Origin: Gossypium raimondii
Taxonomy: Eukaryota; Streptophyta; Magnoliopsida; Malvales; Malvaceae
Direction of reading: 5' to 3'
NCBI RefSeq assembly: GCF_025698545.1
Contig: NC_068566.1
Coordinates: 29,676,444-29,740,443, forward strand
Length of the DNA stretch: 64,000 nucleotides
Shown here: in pieces, positions 60,213 to 64,000 of the stretch
How the letters are laid out: every line of letters begins with the position of its first letter
Position numbering within the stretch: the first letter of the stretch is position 1
Translations under genes and position numbers: made by a program
The notes under the pieces: model-generated
Seen by the model: the letters and a program-made list of their open reading frames with translations, nothing else
The model's database searches: none
Told to the model about the DNA's origin: nothing

Positions 60213-62150
60213 TTGTTGTAAAAACTGACTTGGAAAATGAAAAGCGAAAAACTCTCTCTTCCTCGCACAAAAGAACTTCATAGAAGTACTAAGAGGGTCA
60301 AACACGTTAACCTAGCAAAACATAGTGATGGGAAGTTGATATCCTACAAAGATAATCTGGTGGGAGCATAATTTGGGAACTAAGAGAAAATGGTTATAGG
60401 TAATGAAAGTGAAACCCTGTAGTCGGAGGACGACATAGATAATGAGGAACAAGGTGTAAAACAAGACACTGTAGGTAACATTTGCACCACTATCTTCAAA
60501 GAAGAAAAATCGAGAATTAGGAAGAAGTGGTCAAATACAATTATTGTTAAAGTGTTTGGTAAAAATGTAGGGTTTTAACATCTATCTTACAAATTGAATC
60601 AACTTTGGAACCTAGTGGGCTACCTCCAACTCATTAGCTTGACGTCTAAATACTTCTTGATAAAATTTTCATGCATTAAGGATTACAATGGTACTATCAA
60701 AAGTGGCCTATGGTTCATTAATGGGAATTTTCTTATGATGATGAAATGGAAGCCAAACTTCTGAGTTTTAAAGGCATTGTTTAATGCATTGGTTGTTTGG
60801 GTACGCCTTCTTGAACTACCAATAGAATATTATGATCCAGAAATATTTGCTAAGCTAGGTAAGAGTATAGGGTACTTGTTGACAGTCTGTCGGGATGCTA
60901 AATACGAGGTAGTCTTTTAGGATGATAGCTGTGGGAAATCATGCAAACGAGGAAAAAAGGATTTAAAGAAAATGCAAGTTTTGGCGAGTGATAGCTAGCA
61001 AATGGATTTTGACGAATCTGTCGAACAATGCAAAATTAATAGAAAAGGGAACAACTCACTAACACAACAATCGTGGAAGCCGGTAGGGCATATGGGTGGT
61101 AACCCAACAAGAATCAGACATGGGAAATGATGTGCCAGTAATATCTTGTATATATAGGTAATGGAAGAGGGTTTATCCGTAGATTACGGGTAAAGATCCA
61201 CCATTAAGAGCCGTCAAGAAGTGCTCAAAGAAGATCTACATGTTAAAGGAAAATCTCGGAAGGATATTGGGAGATTCACTTCTGAAATAAGGCTCGTTGA
61301 ACCTGTGGTTTATACAAGGAGAAATAATTGTCTGTACTCTAGATAGACTAATCAGCAAGGAGGGGTTGGTTAGAAACCATTGACAGAAAGTGTATTAAAA
61401 AGGATAAATTGAGTAACTGATATGTTTGTCAAGACTATTCCTCTTTAAAGGGAATCTATAGAGAAAGTACGAGTCAAAGGGCTAATTCCGTAGGGAACCA
61501 TCAAAAAAGGGAAATCGTAAACTCGAATGGTCACTTAGATGACAATCTACTGAAAACTATAGGCCAAAGCGGTCTACAGCAGACAGACATGTTACATCTT
61601 AAAAGCAAAGTATCACGAATAAGGCGGATTACCAATAAGTAATCCAAGCATTGTCCAACCCAAATGAGACTTAGTCTGCCAGAGTGATGTAGGGCATCAT
61701 TAGTTAAACCGTCATATGGAATGTCAGCAAGTCATATAGTAAGAAGAGGGAGTCCGCGAGGAACTAATCAGATTTGGATTGTTCGCCAAGGAGGTCGTAT
61801 CCCAAGGGTACAAACATATAAGTACATGGTGAGAAGAGGAACCATATTGGTAAATGACCATAAAAAAACCTTGAATAGGTGGATATCCAGAACAAGAGTC
61901 GGATTAAAAAAAGAATGCATGTAAAGAAAGGTCAGAGTCCACAATTATGGCGAAACCTTGGAGAGTCCACCAAAACTAGTCGAATTGTTATAGAATTGCC
62001 CAGGGAAAGATCACTTAGTGGTCTATCCGCCAATAGATAACTTCGAAAAATCAATCAATGACCACCACATCAGATTAAGAGAAATTATCCCAAGTCTATC
62101 AAGGAGTTAAACGTGTTTAGTTTCTTTTTATTTTATTACTACCCCGACAA
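60213..62150 (+). pseudogene. LINE ORF1-like relic with DUF4283 domain
   Basis: Across about 60520-60910, with a stop or two, the plus strand reads IIVKVFGKNVGF, HLSYKLNQLWNLVGYLQLI, YFLIKFSCIKDYNGTIKSG, LWFINGNFLMMMKW and VWVRLLELPIEYYDPEIFAK. This is the DUF4283 pattern common in plant LINE ORF1-type proteins. The remainder to 62150 is a Lys/Arg-rich decayed frame with no zinc knuckle, endonuclease or RT recognised. Nothing suggests activity. Confidence 0.65.
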
Positions 62151-62216
62151 GATTGGAGATATTTCGTATTACAACAAATAAACTCAGTAAATTCTTTTGA
62201 ACTTACAGAAATTTGT

Positions 62217-64000
62217 TGTAACACCCTTAACCCGTCTTTGTCACTAGATTAGGGCTACAGAGCATTACCGTACAAAGTAAAACTTTTAACTTCAATACAG
62301 AATAATAATTCAACTTACAAAGTAAATAATAATTACATAATTTAATCATAGCAATAATACTCATTTGGGCCTTAAATTGGGTATTCGGGGCCCTAAAAAT
62401 GACTTAAAAATAATCAGGGATCAATTTGTATAAATCAAAAATTTTGAGAAAAACATGAAAAATTATTAAAACAAGGGTCACACGGCTGTATGACATAGCC
62501 CATACTGTGTGGATAATCAAAGTAAGGTCACACGGTCATGTCCTAGCCTATTCGTTCGCTCGTGTGTATATTCGAAATAGGGTCACACGGTCGTGTCGCA
62601 AGCCATGTGCCAGACCGTGTAACTCATTGACTTGGTACACAGTCGTGTCTCAGATCGTGTGAAACCTGCACCTAAAATAAAAATGGCACACGACTGTGTC
62701 ACAAGCCGTGTGCCAGACCGTGTAAGTCACTAACTTGGTACACACGGCCGTGTCTCAGACCGTGTGAAACCTACACCTAAAATAAAAATGACACAAGGTC
62801 ATGTGTGTCACACGACCGTGTGATAGCCCATGTCCCAGGCCGTGTGCTCCATAATTAGCCCTTAAAACAAGCTATTTTAAGGCCAAACCTCGCCCAAAAA
62901 GCTACGTCATTTGTGTATACATTCAATGGACCTAAACACATTTCAAACACCACAAAATATACCAATTCAATCAACCTAATTCTCCTAACCAATATGCCAT
63001 TCAAAGGCACCTCATTTATACAACAACATCAATCAAAACAAAGCTATAATGTCATATCTCAAATCCAAAACATAGGTAAAATAGCTACCTAATGACAACC
63101 ATTGTCAATCTATTCACCATTCAAATTAAGCATACCAAAATGACCATATTCATATAACTTTTAACATATACAAGCCAACTATACCATATATGCATATAAC
63201 CATTTACAAAAGTAACCAAAACATAACAAAAGTATAAATGACATTAAACCCTATACATGTCATTTATAACCATAGTTCACAATAATCAAAAACTACCAAA
63301 AGTGATTGTGGGATAGTGTGATAGGACTCCGACAAAGTTCCAACCAATTGAGCTTCCGATGATATACAAAACAAAGGAAAAGTAACCACATAAACATTTA
63401 ATGCTTAGTAAGTTCGTAAAAGATAAACTTCAACATACCGAACATCAATTAACAATCCATACAACCATTTAACATTAAACTTTCCTATGCACCATATTTC
63501 ACATGGTTAGTAGAAATCATGAAAACATAACATCTCATATACTAGGAAATAAATTCCATACCTTTCTTTTTCATCACATAACAACTTCCCATTCATTACA
63601 TTTCATAAATTCATACTCATTTTACCTTTTCAAATGAACATTAGCATTAATAGGTTCCTATACATGCCTTTCCTTCGTCCTTTTCTTACCCGCTAAACCA
63701 TCTAGAATTTTATCGGATACTCGGGAATGCTCACACATAGTGTACCTTTTTAATGTAATAGTAACCTTTCATTTTTAATAGTGCTCACACAAACTGTAAA
63801 ATGGGTCTGCTCACATAAGATATAGGTCAGAATGTTAGCTACACGATGTTACTCATAGGAGTTGTGGAGAATCCGCAACAAATGCAGGACCTCAGCCATC
63901 AGTAGGACATTCAAGACTAGCACCCGAAACCATATAACCCTAATGACATGTCATTTGTATCCTAAGAATTCTTAAGATTCAAACGGGATTACTTAACCAT
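62217..64000 (-). mobile_element. Long chromovirus LTR, reversed, cut by the window end
   Basis: On the plus strand it starts TGTAACACCCTTAACCCG. This is the reverse complement of the 3' end of the chromovirus LTR at 45379 (..GGGTTAGGGGTGTTACA). Further matches are 'accctaatgacatgtcattt' near 63937, corresponding inverted to about 43780-43805, and the shared CACACGG region. It is therefore a minus-strand member of the same LTR family and continues past the window. No coding region is seen. Confidence 0.85.
62475..62850. repeat. CACACGG/CCGTGTG palindrome cluster with ~103-bp tandem duplication
   Basis: Many copies of CACACGG-, CCGTGT- and their near matches occur, including the perfect 12-bp palindrome ACACGGCCGTGT at 62742-62753. 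A ~103-bp unit containing 'gtgccagaccgtgtaa' is repeated (about 62608 and 62711). The equivalent region of the plus-strand LTR at 44860-45140 contains the 14-bp palindrome CACACGGCCGTGTG (45121-45134). Confidence 0.85.

Overview
The window looks like nuclear DNA of a dicot plant. Genes have many introns with GT..AG borders, about half of the sequence is Ty3/gypsy retrotransposon, and intergenic DNA is AT-rich. The LTR families, including long LTRs carrying CACACGG/CCGTGTG palindromes, resemble those I know from Gossypium (cotton). That genus call is inference from memory. No bacterial features or CRISPR are present.

Three host genes can be assembled exon by exon with an intact frame. (1) 4161-10823 (+), 14 exons, 510 residues: an HLB1-like TPR protein of the trans-Golgi network/early endosome. 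Its introns hold a decayed duplicated exon and a small LTR retrotransposon. (2) 14022-11216 (-), 7 coding exons, 662 residues: a Yellow Stripe-Like metal-nicotianamine transporter, tail to tail with gene 1. (3) 56478-58646 (+), 6 exons, 252 residues: a conserved, probably plastid, membrane protein, preceded by a 9-codon uORF whose stop overlaps the main ATG.

The rest is mobile DNA. 1-3574: a reversed LTR cut by the window edge, a short Athila LTR tail and a Tat-like LTR remnant. 14969-17908 (-): a gag-only Ty3 element. 18317-18813: a hAT-type MITE and a SINE-like tRNA-derived repeat. 19848-51209: one Tat/Ogre-type element blown up to 31 kb by nesting. It is still bracketed by the 5-bp target duplication AAAAT. 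Inside it sits an Athila element, itself hit by two solo LTRs (TSDs GATTA and CCAAG) and by a chromovirus. The right ends of the chromovirus and Athila, and probably part of Tat, are missing at a junction near 50143. 51215-56450 is AT-rich with a MITE, an LTR remnant and a LINE fragment. 59969-64000 holds a MITE with a perfect 8-bp TSD, a LINE ORF1 relic and another reversed long LTR running off the end.

All retroelement reading frames seen are broken by stops, frameshifts or deletions. I found no evidence of an unknown multi-gene system. The most interesting signals are the nested 31-kb locus, the duplicated pseudo-exon in gene 1, the gag-only element and the antisense-open tandem repeats of the Tat element.
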